Counted from the stretch's first letter, positions 33,293-41,676 are shown. The stretch: 53,387 bases of DNA from Spartobacteria bacterium (GCA_947466005.1 CANIBV010000003.1:1-53387), one strand, 5' to 3'. A program made the numbers and translations. Notes: a model not told the origin generated them from the letters alone.

Positions 33293-33693
33293 TGAGGCTT
33301 CCCCGCTGCAAGGGGGCCGGAGAGCCCTTCCTCCTGATGGCGCCAGCGCTCAGCACCCTGTTGAGTCTGGGGTTCTTTCTCCTCTTGGGCGGATATTTTC
33401 TGTTGCAGCCCGGGGTGTCGGTCAAGGTGCCCGACTCACCATTCCTGCTTCTTCCGCAGCATGACCCGCAGGTGGTGAGCGTCACGGGCGCCCCGCTCCC
33501 GCAGATCTATTATGATCACGCCGTGATCACGCCGGCCGAGTTGGAGAAGGCGCTTCGCAAGGCCCGCAAAACCGGAAGCCTCATCATCAAGGCCGATAGG
33601 TTGGTTCCCTACGATCTGCTTCTTCAGATCATGACGATTGGTGTGCGGTGCGGCTTCACGGTCGTCTTGGCCACGGGTACGGGGGCGTCCTAA
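33292..33693 (+). CDS. exbD: ExbD/TolR-like protein lacking the membrane aspartate
   Basis: The 133-aa protein has one N-terminal membrane helix ('FLLMAPALSTLLSLGFFLLLGGYFLLQPGVSVKVP') and a periplasmic ExbD fold ending 'SLIIKADRLVPYDLLLQIMTIGVRCGFTVVLAT'. In ExbD, TolR and MotB a conserved Asp near the start of the helix (as in 'PLIDVVFLLL') carries protons. Here the equivalent stretch is 'PALSTLLSLG', with Ser or Thr and no acidic residue in the helix. Whether this channel is proton-driven is therefore uncertain. It lies between exbB and a TonB-like gene. Confidence 0.85.
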   Translation: MRLPRCKGAGEPFLLMAPALSTLLSLGFFLLLGGYFLLQPGVSVKVPDSPFLLLPQHDPQVVSVTGAPLPQIYYDHAVITPAELEKALRKARKTGSLIIKADRLVPYDLLLQIMTIGVRCGFTVVLATGTGAS

Positions 33694-33720
33694 CGCAGGC
33701 ACTCTTTTGTAGCGACGCCC

Positions 33721-34548
33721 ATGTCCCCGCAGTTACCGCATCTGCCGAGGGTTCCCCACTCTCCCCGCGAGCTGGGAGAGCTGGTACAGCTCCTCTTCGA
33801 GTGGCCGATCAAGCAGGCCCCGCGGCTGGCTCTCCCCTTCTTCATGCTGCTGGCAGCTATCATGCAGGCCACCGTGATCATTCTCTTTTCGATCGCCTAT
33901 AAAGTGCCGTCGGAGAAATTACCGGCACCCCCGCAGGTGTATTTCCTCCCCGCAGACTCGGCGGCTGCAAGACAGCTGGCCCCTTGGCTGGAGGCCAATG
34001 ACCCAGCCGTCTTTTCGCCCCTGCATGCTGCACGTGATGCCTTCCCCTCCCCGCCGCCGCTGAAGTACAGGCCCAGTTACGAGGATCCTGCGCCGCCGCT
34101 CCGGCCGCTCCCGGCGCCGACCCCTGAGGCCGTGGAGCTCCCGACGATCCCGACCATCGGAGGGTTGCGCCGGCAACAGATGAGTGAGCCGCAGGCAACG
34201 AATACGCCCACCCCGTCTCCGGTCTCCGCAGTAAGAACGATCGTGCGCTGGCAGGATGAGCTGGCAGACCGCATTCCTCAGGCAACACCACCGGGGTTGG
34301 ACACGCCAATGGCCCTAACCTCGGGGGTGCAGCCCCTCCTCTATCAAGTCGCAGTCAGCCCCGAAGGGCTCCCAACCCATTGCGTGCTAATCGACTCATC
34401 CGGGGATCCCGAAAGCGATGAAGCAGCCCGAGTCTGGATCCTAACCCAGCGCTTCCAGCCTGCGGCGAGCAGCTCGTGGGGCCGAGTGCTCATTCTCTGG
34501 GGTGCTGGGGCCTGTGCCAAGTCGACCAATCCCGCCACAACCCAATGA
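33721..34548 (+). CDS. TonB-like energy transducer
   Basis: The 275-aa protein has an unusually long cytoplasmic N-terminus (about 40 residues), one membrane helix ('LALPFFMLLAAIMQATVIILFSIAY', about 40-64), a Pro-rich periplasmic spacer ('PSPPPLKYRPSYEDPAPPLRPLPAPTPE'), and a C-terminal region ('LLYQVAVSPEGLPTHCVLIDSSGDPESDEAARVWILTQRFQPAASSSWGRVLILW') that matches the TonB C-terminal pattern. It would couple ExbB/ExbD to outer-membrane receptors, but no TonB-dependent receptor is in the window. It ends in an ATGA overlap with the next gene. Confidence 0.82.
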   Translation: MSPQLPHLPRVPHSPRELGELVQLLFEWPIKQAPRLALPFFMLLAAIMQATVIILFSIAYKVPSEKLPAPPQVYFLPADSAAARQLAPWLEANDPAVFSPLHAARDAFPSPPPLKYRPSYEDPAPPLRPLPAPTPEAVELPTIPTIGGLRRQQMSEPQATNTPTPSPVSAVRTIVRWQDELADRIPQATPPGLDTPMALTSGVQPLLYQVAVSPEGLPTHCVLIDSSGDPESDEAARVWILTQRFQPAASSSWGRVLILWGAGACAKSTNPATTQ

Positions 34549-34784
34549 TCCCCATTACCCTTTCCTGGTTTGTTTGCCTCTACCTGGCGGTTTTTCTCGC
34601 CGCTATTTTGATCCTTTGGATTGGCTATGAAATAATCCGCAAGCGCAAAGCCAATGAGACCACTCGAAACCGTGTTTTCTGTAGAATTTGCGGGTCAAGA
34701 TACACCGAAACATCCACGGACGAGCTGCTGATTTGTCCCTCCTGTGGCAGCCTGAATGAACGCTCCGCCGAGGAGGGGTTCTAA
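34545..34784 (+). CDS. Small membrane protein with zinc ribbon
   Basis: I start at ATG 34545 ('MIPITLSWFVCLYLAVFLAAILILWIGYEIIRKRK', 79 aa) rather than the track's 34476, because this ATG overlaps the TonB-like stop (ATGA). One membrane helix is followed by a basic stretch and 'VFCRICGSRYTETSTDELLICPSCGSLNE', a two-CxxC zinc ribbon facing the cytoplasm by the positive-inside rule. The family is unknown. Co-translation with the TonB-like gene suggests a role in that system. Confidence 0.75.
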   Translation: MIPITLSWFVCLYLAVFLAAILILWIGYEIIRKRKANETTRNRVFCRICGSRYTETSTDELLICPSCGSLNERSAEEGF

Positions 34785-35345
34785 GCTTGGGGCCAACACT
34801 CGACCTCGCCAGAGAAGATTTTATATGGGGCTCAGGGGAGGCGGCTTGGTTTGCCTCGCCAAACGCTGATGACAGCCCGCGCGTCGTTTTTCCGTTCCTG
34901 AGGTTCCTATTACTCACCGGACCCCGGAGAGCTGCCAGTCGAGGCCACCATCTTACGCCAACGCATCACTTTCATCTTCGGAGTTCGGGTTTAAACCATT
35001 CTCGGCGCGGCTCATTGGAGGCCTGGAGGGCGGAAACGCTCAAACCGCTGCACCCGCAGGACGACAGTTGTGAATAACTTGTGTGTATCCCTGCGGATGT
35101 TGGTTCCCAAGCTCTGTGGAACAGCGCTCATTCCAAAGAGCGGCACCCCACTTCTTACTAGAGAGAAGAGGCTTTTTTGCGTGGAACATACTCTGAACAA
35201 GGGCCGATGCGGCCTGTTCAGGTGACGATTCCGTAACATCCGATGCAATCTGGCGATACGGCCGGTAGGGACGATTTTGCCAGTGATCGAAGGCCTGTGA
35301 ATAAGTGTCTCTGGCTGCGATAAAAACGGTGCGGGCCGTATGGAA
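34785..35345. other. Gene-free stretch with two DnaA-box-like 9-mers
   Basis: No convincing gene is seen in 561 bp; the track ORF at 34787 has no family resemblance and poor composition. TTATTCACA occurs on the minus strand at 35069-35077 and 35296-35304. TGTGGAACA (near 35114-35122) and CGTGGAACA (near 35180-35188) match the right half of the parS-like palindrome at 12256. It separates the TonB operon from the convergent yggU gene. Function unknown. Confidence 0.45.
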
Positions 35346-35612
35346 TTATGGAAGCAAGAGGGCGACGACCTGCTCGCGCGTCAGGCCGTCAATCTCCAGG
35401 AGCTTTTTGCGTGAGGTGTCCCCCTGAAGTAGGCGAACCGAGCGCTTGGGGAGGCCGAGAGTTTCTGCAAGGAAGCTGCAGAGTTCTTCGTTGGCTTTGC
35501 CCTCAAGGGCCGGGGCATGAACCTTTACTTTCAGTGCCTCCCCCAGCCACCCGATCACCTGAGTCCGGGGCGCATTCGGCACCGCCTTGATCTCAAGACG
35601 GCATGAGGTCAT
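35346..35612 (-). CDS. YggU/DUF167 family protein
   Basis: The 88-aa protein shows the DUF167 pattern 'LEIKAVPNAPRTQVIGWLGEALKVKVHAPALEGKANEELCSFLAETLGLPKRSVRLLQGDTSRKKLLEIDGL' over its full length. Members are small alpha/beta proteins of unknown biochemical role. It starts 19 nt after the stop of the upstream glycosyltransferase and is probably co-transcribed with it. Confidence 0.93.
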   Translation of the reverse strand: MTSCRLEIKAVPNAPRTQVIGWLGEALKVKVHAPALEGKANEELCSFLAETLGLPKRSVRLLQGDTSRKKLLEIDGLTREQVVALLLP

Positions 35613-35631
35613 GGAAAGGGCGTCATGAAGT

Positions 35632-36675
35632 TCAGGAGAGTGAGTTCAGCGTCAGCTCCTGTAATTGAGAAAAGGCACGCATGACCTCTTGGACTGAAAT
35701 GGACGCCACCTCCTTAGAGGGTGGCTGAATCACCACGTGAGGGACACCCCATGGGTGCCATTCCGCAACATGACTTGGCCCAAAGAAACACAGGATCGGC
35801 TTTCCAAGAGCAGCCGCCACATGCATAGCCCCTCCGTCACTGCAGATCACTTGATCGGGGAGTGCCATCGCTGCAATCAGCTGGGTGATATTCTTAGTGG
35901 GGCAGGGGAAGACAGGGAGACCCTTGAGTTGAGCAAGAATTCGAGTTGCCTTCCCATCATCGCCCGGATGCATGGCGCTGAATTCTGATCCGGGTGACCA
36001 AAAGAGGAGAAGCTGGAGTGACGAGCTGTTGATTAGCTCCTTGGCAAGAGCAACAAAGGATTCCACGGGCCAGCGCTGCTTCGGCATGCGCGCGCTGATA
36101 TGGATGGCGCAGGAGGGCTTGGAGGGATCCCAACCAAGCGCGCAAAGGCGGGATTTCTCTTGAGAGAGAAGATCTGCATCTGGGAAGAGCCAGGTCTGGG
36201 CCATGGAATGCTCGACTCCCAGCAAGGAGCCAAGCCTGGCCATCTTGGAAACCTCGTGCTCATCCATTCCGCCATGATGCAGAGCCATCCGATCGGGTTG
36301 ACGATGATCTGGTTGGCCGGGCTCTCGAAAGCCGATCATTTCCCTGCCGCCAAGAGTTCGGGCATAACGCCACCCCCCATTGGCCAGAATGATATGGTCA
36401 AAGCATCTCTTGCGAAGAGTCCGAACCAGCCGCCAACGATTCCAAAGAGCAGCCAGACGTCCGTGGCCATGACTTTTCTGATGACGTTTGAGGAAGATAA
36501 AGACCTCGTCGACATCGGGATTTCCACGCAAAACCTCCGCATTGTAGCTGCTAGCCAACACGGCAATCACGGCGCGCGGATATTTTCTTCTCAAGCCGTG
36601 GAGCAGGGGTGTCGTGCAGATAAGATCGCCAATATTATCCCTGCGAATGACAAGAATCTGGAGGGGGCGTGTCAC
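35632..36675 (-). CDS. Glycosyltransferase family 9 (heptosyltransferase-like), copy 1
   Basis: The 347-aa GT-B protein begins 'ILVIRRDNIGDLICTTPLLHGLRRKYP', the ADP-heptose:LPS heptosyltransferase signature, and has C-terminal 'VICSDGGAMHVAAALGKPILCFFGPSHVAEWHPWG' for nucleotide-sugar binding. It probably adds a heptose or related sugar to lipopolysaccharide core. A clearly related paralogue is at 43895-44932. It follows mpl on the same strand. Confidence 0.9.
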   Translation of the reverse strand: MTRPLQILVIRRDNIGDLICTTPLLHGLRRKYPRAVIAVLASSYNAEVLRGNPDVDEVFIFLKRHQKSHGHGRLAALWNRWRLVRTLRKRCFDHIILANGGWRYARTLGGREMIGFREPGQPDHRQPDRMALHHGGMDEHEVSKMARLGSLLGVEHSMAQTWLFPDADLLSQEKSRLCALGWDPSKPSCAIHISARMPKQRWPVESFVALAKELINSSSLQLLLFWSPGSEFSAMHPGDDGKATRILAQLKGLPVFPCPTKNITQLIAAMALPDQVICSDGGAMHVAAALGKPILCFFGPSHVAEWHPWGVPHVVIQPPSKEVASISVQEVMRAFSQLQELTLNSLS

Positions 36676-36741
36676 GGTGAGACGTGGCGTAGAAGAAATC
36701 AGCTCAGGCGCACTAACACTCTAAAAAGGCAGGGGCGCATC

Positions 36742-38151
36742 TTAGGCCAGGTTCTGCAGACCGAGGAGAAGCTTCTCGTGCAGTCCGTCGAAGGCCCCGT
36801 TGCTCAGGACGACGATCACGTCGCCCTTCTGAAGTTGGGGGCGGAGCATTTCGACGATCTTGTCAGCCGAAGGTTCCTGGAAGGCCGACTTGCCGGCCTT
36901 GATGAGATCCGCCACGAGGAGATCTGCATCGAGGCGATCTTCGGGTTTCAGATCGGCTGCGCGGTTCACCGCGCCGATCACCACGCCGTGCGAAGCGGCA
37001 AAGGCCGGAGGGAGATCATGCTGAAAGACGGCTCGGCGCGTGGTGTTCGAGCGCGGCTCGAAGAGGGCCCAGATCCTGGAGCCGGCATAGCGCTGGGAGA
37101 GCCCCTCCAGTGTCTGGCGGATGGCTGTGGGATGGTGGCCGAAGTCATCGATGATCGTGATGCCGCTCACGACACCGCGTACCTCCTGGCGACGTTTGAT
37201 GCCCTCGAATTTCAAGAGGGCCTCGCGGATTGTCTTGGTGGGAACGCCGTAGAAATGGGCGGCAGAGACAGCCATGGCGGCGTTGCGCAGATTATGCTCC
37301 CCGATCATCGGAAGCTCGAATTTCTCACCGAAGAGCTCAAACCCGCAGTTCCCGTCCTTCTGCCAAGGATGAAGGATTCTGTTCGCGGCATTCTCGGAAA
37401 AACCGACCTCGACAATCGGAGCCTGACAGTTTTGCGAGACATCGATGCAGTTCTGATCATCCCCGTTGATGAGCACCATCCCCTCGGTGGGGACGACATT
37501 AAGCAGGCGGCGGAAGCTCAGCTTGATCTCGTCGAGATCCTTGAAGATGTCTGCGTGGTCGAACTCAATGTTGTTCACCACCACGAGCTCGGGAAGGTAG
37601 TGGAGGAACTTGGAGCGCTTGTCGAAGAAGGCCGTGTCGTACTCGTCGCCCTCGATCACGAAATGACGAGAAGTCGCCGCATCGCGAAGACAGGCACCCT
37701 GACCGAGGTTGGCGGGCAGGCCTCCGATCAGGTAAGAGGGATTGAGACCCGCATATTCGAGGATCCAAGCCGTTATGGACGTCGTGGTGGTCTTCCCGTG
37801 GGTGCCGGAGACGACGATATTATGACGGCCGTGCAGGAAATGAGCACGAAGTACCTCGGGGAGGGAGGCGTAGTTCAACTTGCGGTTGAGGACCGCCTCC
37901 ACCTCGGGATTTCCGCGGGAGATGGCATTGCCGACGACGATGAGAGCATCCTCTGCAGGCAGGTTATCGGGACGGAAACCGGAGAAGACCTCAATGCCCC
38001 GGGAGGCGAGGAAGTCAGTCATGGGAGGGTAGGCCTGATTATCCGATCCGGACACGAACCATCCCTGCCGCTTCATCGCGGCGGCCACGGCTCCCATGGC
38101 CGTCCCGCAGATGCCGAGGAAGTGGACGCGGCGGCCGGGGGATTCACTCAC
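36742..38151 (-). CDS. mpl: UDP-N-acetylmuramate:L-alanyl-gamma-D-glutamyl-meso-diaminopimelate ligase
   Basis: Mpl recycles murein tripeptide onto UDP-MurNAc. The 469-aa Mur ligase begins 'RRVHFLGICGTAMGAVAAAMKRQGW', has P-loop 'IVVSGTHGKTTTTSITAWIL', 'EGDEYDTAFFDKRSKFLHYLPELVVVNNIEFDHADIF', 'GEHNLRNAAMAVSAAHFYG' and 'IIDDFGHHPTAIRQTLEGL'. The 'GICGTAMG' start and 'DEYDTAFFDKRSKF' segment distinguish Mpl from MurC. It suggests mDAP-type peptidoglycan and cell-wall recycling. Confidence 0.94.
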   Translation of the reverse strand: MSESPGRRVHFLGICGTAMGAVAAAMKRQGWFVSGSDNQAYPPMTDFLASRGIEVFSGFRPDNLPAEDALIVVGNAISRGNPEVEAVLNRKLNYASLPEVLRAHFLHGRHNIVVSGTHGKTTTTSITAWILEYAGLNPSYLIGGLPANLGQGACLRDAATSRHFVIEGDEYDTAFFDKRSKFLHYLPELVVVNNIEFDHADIFKDLDEIKLSFRRLLNVVPTEGMVLINGDDQNCIDVSQNCQAPIVEVGFSENAANRILHPWQKDGNCGFELFGEKFELPMIGEHNLRNAAMAVSAAHFYGVPTKTIREALLKFEGIKRRQEVRGVVSGITIIDDFGHHPTAIRQTLEGLSQRYAGSRIWALFEPRSNTTRRAVFQHDLPPAFAASHGVVIGAVNRAADLKPEDRLDADLLVADLIKAGKSAFQEPSADKIVEMLRPQLQKGDVIVVLSNGAFDGLHEKLLLGLQNLA

Positions 38152-38229
38152 AGGGATGAAGGGGATAAACGGGATGGTTGAAAGAAGCCTGATAGAATAG
38201 AGGAACCAGGGCCCTGCCTTTCTTCAAGG

Positions 38230-39375
38230 CTAGTACACATCCTTGCGGTAGCGTTTCGAAGTTTTAAGCTCCGCGACGTAAGCGGCCGCCTCTTCGGGAG
38301 ACTTGCCCCCTGCCGTCTCAACGACCTTGTGAAGTGCGGCATCCACATCCTTGGCCATGCGCGAGGCATCACCGCAGACGTAGAAACACGCGCCCTGCTC
38401 GAGCCACTCGAAGAGCTCCTGGGCGGCTTCCAGCATGCGGTGCTGGACATAGATCTTGTCGGCCTGATCACGCGAGAAGGCGGTGTCGAGACGGTGCAGA
38501 ACGCCCTCGGCCTGCCAGGCCTCGAGTTCGTCTCGGTAGAGGAAGTCCGTTGCGGACTTCTGATCCCCGAAGAAGAGCCAGTTCTTGCCGGTGGCCCCAG
38601 TGGCTTTACGTTCCTGAAGGAATGCCATGAAAGGAGCAATGCCGGTGCCAGGCCCGACCATGATGACCGGGGTGGAGAGCTCCTCGGGAACCCTGAAGTG
38701 CTTGGCCGTGTGGACAAAGACGGGAACATCCGCGTCATCGGCGCGGTCGGCGAGGAAGGTCGAGCAGACACCCTCGCGCTTGCGGCCATGACTCTCGTAG
38801 CGTACTGCAGCCACAGTGAGGTGGACGGCATCGGGGTGGGCTTTTTGTGACGAGGCGATTGAGTAGAGGCGCGGCTGGAGCTTGCGGAGCAGCTTGACGA
38901 ACTCTTCCGGAGTGAACCGTGCCGCAGGATGATCCAGCAGCGGATCGATCACCTCGCGGCCAGAGACATAGGCATCCAGCTCAGCTTTCCCCTCCGGGGT
39001 GACCATAGGAGTGAAGTGGGCGGCGGTCGGATCTTTCTCGGCGATCGCGGCGAGAAGCTTTTTGTCCTTCTCGGTGATCACATAGCTGCGGGTGAGGGCT
39101 TCACGGATCGACAACGGATTGCCATTCGGGTCGGTCACCGGCTCGTCTCCACTGAAGCCGAGAACCCCGAGCATTTCCTCAACGAGGGCCGGATTATTCG
39201 TTGGGAAAACCCCGAGAGAATCCCCCACTTCGTACGCAAGACCGGAGCCGACGAGGTCGATCTCGAAGTGGCGCGTGTCTTTGGCAGAGCCTGCGCCCGT
39301 GAGACTGCGGTTGGTGCTCAGCTTGGCAGGGAAAGGGTTTTTACGGGAATAAAGGGCAGCGGGATCAGCGGACAT
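38230..39375 (-). CDS. CysJ/CPR-type NADPH-flavin reductase without flavodoxin domain
   Basis: The 381-aa protein matches the FAD/NADPH half of sulfite reductase alpha subunit: 'FEIDLVGSGLAYEVGDSLGVFPTNN', 'RLYSIASS' (FAD), 'GVCSTFLAD', 'PVIMVGPGTGIAPFMAFLQER', 'WLFFGDQKSATDFLYRDELEAW', and the terminal 'DVY' of the family. The N-terminal FMN flavodoxin domain of CysJ is absent, so electrons must pass directly or through a separate carrier. No sulfite reductase hemoprotein gene is beside it. It lies downstream of trxB. Confidence 0.9.
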   Translation of the reverse strand: MSADPAALYSRKNPFPAKLSTNRSLTGAGSAKDTRHFEIDLVGSGLAYEVGDSLGVFPTNNPALVEEMLGVLGFSGDEPVTDPNGNPLSIREALTRSYVITEKDKKLLAAIAEKDPTAAHFTPMVTPEGKAELDAYVSGREVIDPLLDHPAARFTPEEFVKLLRKLQPRLYSIASSQKAHPDAVHLTVAAVRYESHGRKREGVCSTFLADRADDADVPVFVHTAKHFRVPEELSTPVIMVGPGTGIAPFMAFLQERKATGATGKNWLFFGDQKSATDFLYRDELEAWQAEGVLHRLDTAFSRDQADKIYVQHRMLEAAQELFEWLEQGACFYVCGDASRMAKDVDAALHKVVETAGGKSPEEAAAYVAELKTSKRYRKDVY

Positions 39376-39444
39376 GTCGTTAAAAATTAAAAGGGATGGC
39401 GATTCGGTTCAAGTATTCGTGAAGCAAAGGGCGGACCAAGAACT

Positions 39445-40374
39445 CTATTCCAGCCCAGCCAGCCAACGTTCTGCATCGATGGCGGCAGCGCAGCCCATCC
39501 CGGCAGCCGTAATGGCCTGGCGGTAGACGGAATCCGCGCAGTCTCCGGCGGCAAAAACACCCGGAACATTTGTCCTGCTTCCCTCACCGAGGGTGAGGTA
39601 CCCCGCCTCGCTCATGGAAAGCTGCCCCTGGAAGATCTGAGTGTTGGGTGTGTGGCCTACCGCCACGAAGACGCCGGCGCAGTCGATTGATCCCGTCTCG
39701 CCGGTCAGCGTGTTCTTGATCCGAACGCCGGTCACGCGGTCCTGCGCCACATCGAGCACCTCTTCGACCACCGAGTTCCAGACAGGGGTGATCTTTGGGT
39801 TGGCGAGCGTGCGCTCCGCCATGATCTTGGACGCCCTGAGCGAATCGCGGCGGTGAATGAGATACACCTGGGAGGCGAAGCGGGTGAGGTAGCTGGCCTC
39901 TTCGCAGGCGGAGTCGCCTCCGCCGACCACCACGAGCGGTTTGTTGCGGAAGACTGGAAGAGCCCCGTCGCAGGTCGCGCAGTAGGTGACGCCCTTGTTT
40001 TCGAGTTCATGTTCTCCGTGGACTCCGAGGTGGCGGTGTCCGGCACCGACAGCGACGATGACGCTCCGGGTCTCGATGATCTTGCCGTCGACGGTCAGCT
40101 TCAGTGGCGATGAGGAAAAGTCGACCGAGTCCACGCGGCTCAGATACTGGATGCGGGTGCCGAAGCGGACAGCTTGCTCCTGCATCTCGGTCATCAGATC
40201 GGTCCCCTCGATGCCGTTACGGAAGCCGGGAAAGTTTTCGACACTTGAGGTGGTCGTGAGGAGGCCGCCGGGCTGCTGGCCGGTGATTAGGAGGGGGTTG
40301 AGATTGGCGCGCGAGGTGTAGATTGCGGCGGTCCATCCGGCGCATCCGGATCCGATGATGACGACTTGTTCCAT
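39445..40374 (-). CDS. trxB: Thioredoxin reductase
   Basis: The 309-aa flavoprotein has FAD motif '[27 protein letters not shown]', redox pair '[10 protein letters not shown]', NADPH motif '[39 protein letters not shown]' and '[34 protein letters not shown]'. It reduces thioredoxin with NADPH. Note '[10 protein letters not shown]', with Cys and Trp where GxGPAGLTAA is usual. The upstream gap carries a heptamer repeat array. Confidence 0.96.
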   Translation of the reverse strand: MEQVVIIGSGCAGWTAAIYTSRANLNPLLITGQQPGGLLTTTSSVENFPGFRNGIEGTDLMTEMQEQAVRFGTRIQYLSRVDSVDFSSSPLKLTVDGKIIETRSVIVAVGAGHRHLGVHGEHELENKGVTYCATCDGALPVFRNKPLVVVGGGDSACEEASYLTRFASQVYLIHRRDSLRASKIMAERTLANPKITPVWNSVVEEVLDVAQDRVTGVRIKNTLTGETGSIDCAGVFVAVGHTPNTQIFQGQLSMSEAGYLTLGEGSRTNVPGVFAAGDCADSVYRQAITAAGMGCAAAIDAERWLAGLE

Positions 40375-40386
40375 CCGCAGATGTTA

Positions 40387-40418
40387 AAACCTGAAACCTG
40401 AAACCTGAAACCTGAAAA
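40387..40418. repeat. Heptamer short repeat AACCTGA, four to five copies
   Basis: AAACCTGAAACCTGAAACCTGAAACCTGAAAA lies between the thioesterase stop and the trxB start. Two related arrays are near: 40862-40877 (GACCTGAAACCTGAAG) and the inverted type TTTCAGC at 41635-41667. Confidence 0.8.
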
Positions 40419-40431
40419 TACGATTTCTCTT

Positions 40432-40845
40432 CTAAATCTCAGGAGCAAAGGGGATGGGCCAACCCGTGGGGAGTCTGAGGGGGCGGCCCTCAGGCATTTT
40501 TACAAAGGCGAGGGCCTGTTGACAGGTGATAAGCAGCGCTCCATCCCGCGGGCGCCTGATCTCGAAGTGGCACCAGAAGCGAGCGGGCGTGGCCTCACCC
40601 AGTCGGCCATGGACCTCAAGCTCGTCGCCGAGAACGGCAGGGCGCTTGTAGTCGATCTCCGTGCGCACAACCACGGGAAAGACAGAAGTGCGCGCCATGC
40701 GGGTCCAGTCCAATCCGAGCTGCACGGCGAGTAGTGTGCGCGCCGTCTCGATGAAGCGCAGGTAGGCGATATTGTGGACGACGCCACCCGCATCCGTGTC
40801 GAAAAACATCACCTGAACGGGAGTGACGATGGATAAAGCAGTCAT
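40432..40845 (-). CDS. Hot-dog fold acyl-CoA thioesterase (YbgC-like)
   Basis: The track ORF (41082) runs through the ABC gene. Homology-like sequence begins at the ATG at 40845 ('MTALSIVTPVQVMFFDTDAGGVVHNIAYLRFIETARTLLAVQLGLDW', 137 aa). The 'FFDTDAGGVVHNIAYLRF' motif with the catalytic Asp is the 4HBT/YbgC signature. The substrate is unknown; YbgC members often sit beside tol-pal genes, which is not the case here. It is followed by trxB. Confidence 0.9.
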   Translation of the reverse strand: MTALSIVTPVQVMFFDTDAGGVVHNIAYLRFIETARTLLAVQLGLDWTRMARTSVFPVVVRTEIDYKRPAVLGDELEVHGRLGEATPARFWCHFEIRRPRDGALLITCQQALAFVKMPEGRPLRLPTGWPIPFAPEI

Positions 40846-40882
40846 GGAAGGATGAAAGTTGAGACCTGAAACCTGAAGAGAA

Positions 40883-41560
40883 TTACGCCGTTTGATGAAG
40901 ATGACCTTCCTTGAGGTAAAGCTGGCGGTCGCCGAGGGCCGCCAGGGCGGGGTCGTGGGTGACGGCGACAAAGGTTCGGCTATCCTGGCGGGTGAGCTCC
41001 AGCAGGAGATCGATGATCCCTGCGCCAGTGGCGGCATCCAAGTTTCCGGTAGGTTCGTCGGCGAAGAGGATGCTCGGGTCATTAACCAGCGCGCGTGCTA
41101 TGGCCACCCGCTGTTGCTCGCCGCCACTCAACTGCGAGGGAAGGTGATCAAGGCGCTCGGAGAGGCCCACCCTGCCCAGCAGGGTGCGGGCCTTGGCCTC
41201 ATTTTTCTTGCCGTCCAGCATCGCCGGGAGCATCACATTCTCAAGGGCTGTCAGTTCGGGAAGTAAGAAATAGGACTGAAAGACAAAACCCATCCGGCGG
41301 TTGCGCAGAAGGGCTTGCTGATCACTACCCAGCTTGAAGATCTGCTCTCCCTCAAACTCTATCGTCCCTTCACGCGGATGCTCGAGGCCGGCCAGGATAT
41401 AGAGCAGGGTGGATTTGCCGGCGCCCGAAGGGCCGCGCAGAAAGAGCACCTCGCCGCGGACCACATCCAGATCCACGCCCTGGAGCACCTTCAGGTGAGT
41501 GCCGGCCAGATCATAGGTCTGGTGGAGGCCCCGGGCACGGAGATGGATGGAAGAGGTCAT
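40883..41560 (-). CDS. LolD/MacB-class ABC transporter ATP-binding protein
   Basis: The 225-aa ATPase has Walker A 'FLRGPSGAGKSTLLYILAGLEHP', Q-loop 'VFQSYFLLPELTALENVMLP', signature 'LSGGEQQRVAIARALVNDPSILFADEPTGNLD' and switch 'AVTHDP'. The sequence groups with LolD/FtsE/MacB ATPases that serve FtsX-type permeases. No permease is adjacent; the double-domain FtsX-type permease at 16410-18989 is a candidate partner, as is one outside the window. Confidence 0.94.
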   Translation of the reverse strand: MTSSIHLRARGLHQTYDLAGTHLKVLQGVDLDVVRGEVLFLRGPSGAGKSTLLYILAGLEHPREGTIEFEGEQIFKLGSDQQALLRNRRMGFVFQSYFLLPELTALENVMLPAMLDGKKNEAKARTLLGRVGLSERLDHLPSQLSGGEQQRVAIARALVNDPSILFADEPTGNLDAATGAGIIDLLLELTRQDSRTFVAVTHDPALAALGDRQLYLKEGHLHQTA

Positions 41561-41632
41561 GGGAACAAAAATATGAAGGATGAGGGGTCAATGATGAAAG
41601 AGCAAAGGACATCCGCGAGCTCTGTGCCTGGC

Positions 41633-41667
41633 AGTTTCAGCTTTCAGCTTTCAGCGTTTCAGCTTTC
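41633..41667. repeat. Heptamer short repeat TTTCAGC, four copies
   Basis: AGTTTCAGCTTTCAGCTTTCAGCGTTTCAGCTTTC ends 10 nt before the ATG of the next gene and so would lie in its leader. It has the opposite orientation to the CCTGAAA arrays at 40387 and 40862. Confidence 0.8.
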
Positions 41668-41676
41668 TCTCTCCTC

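Noticed and set aside
34787-35077. 96-aa plus-strand ORF after the zinc-ribbon gene
   Set aside because: Composition is rich in Arg, His and Pro without structure, no Shine-Dalgarno, and it runs through DnaA-box-like sequence.
36100-38181. 693-aa plus-strand ORF opposite mpl and GT9
   Set aside because: It spans two clear minus-strand genes and their gap and has no recognisable motif.
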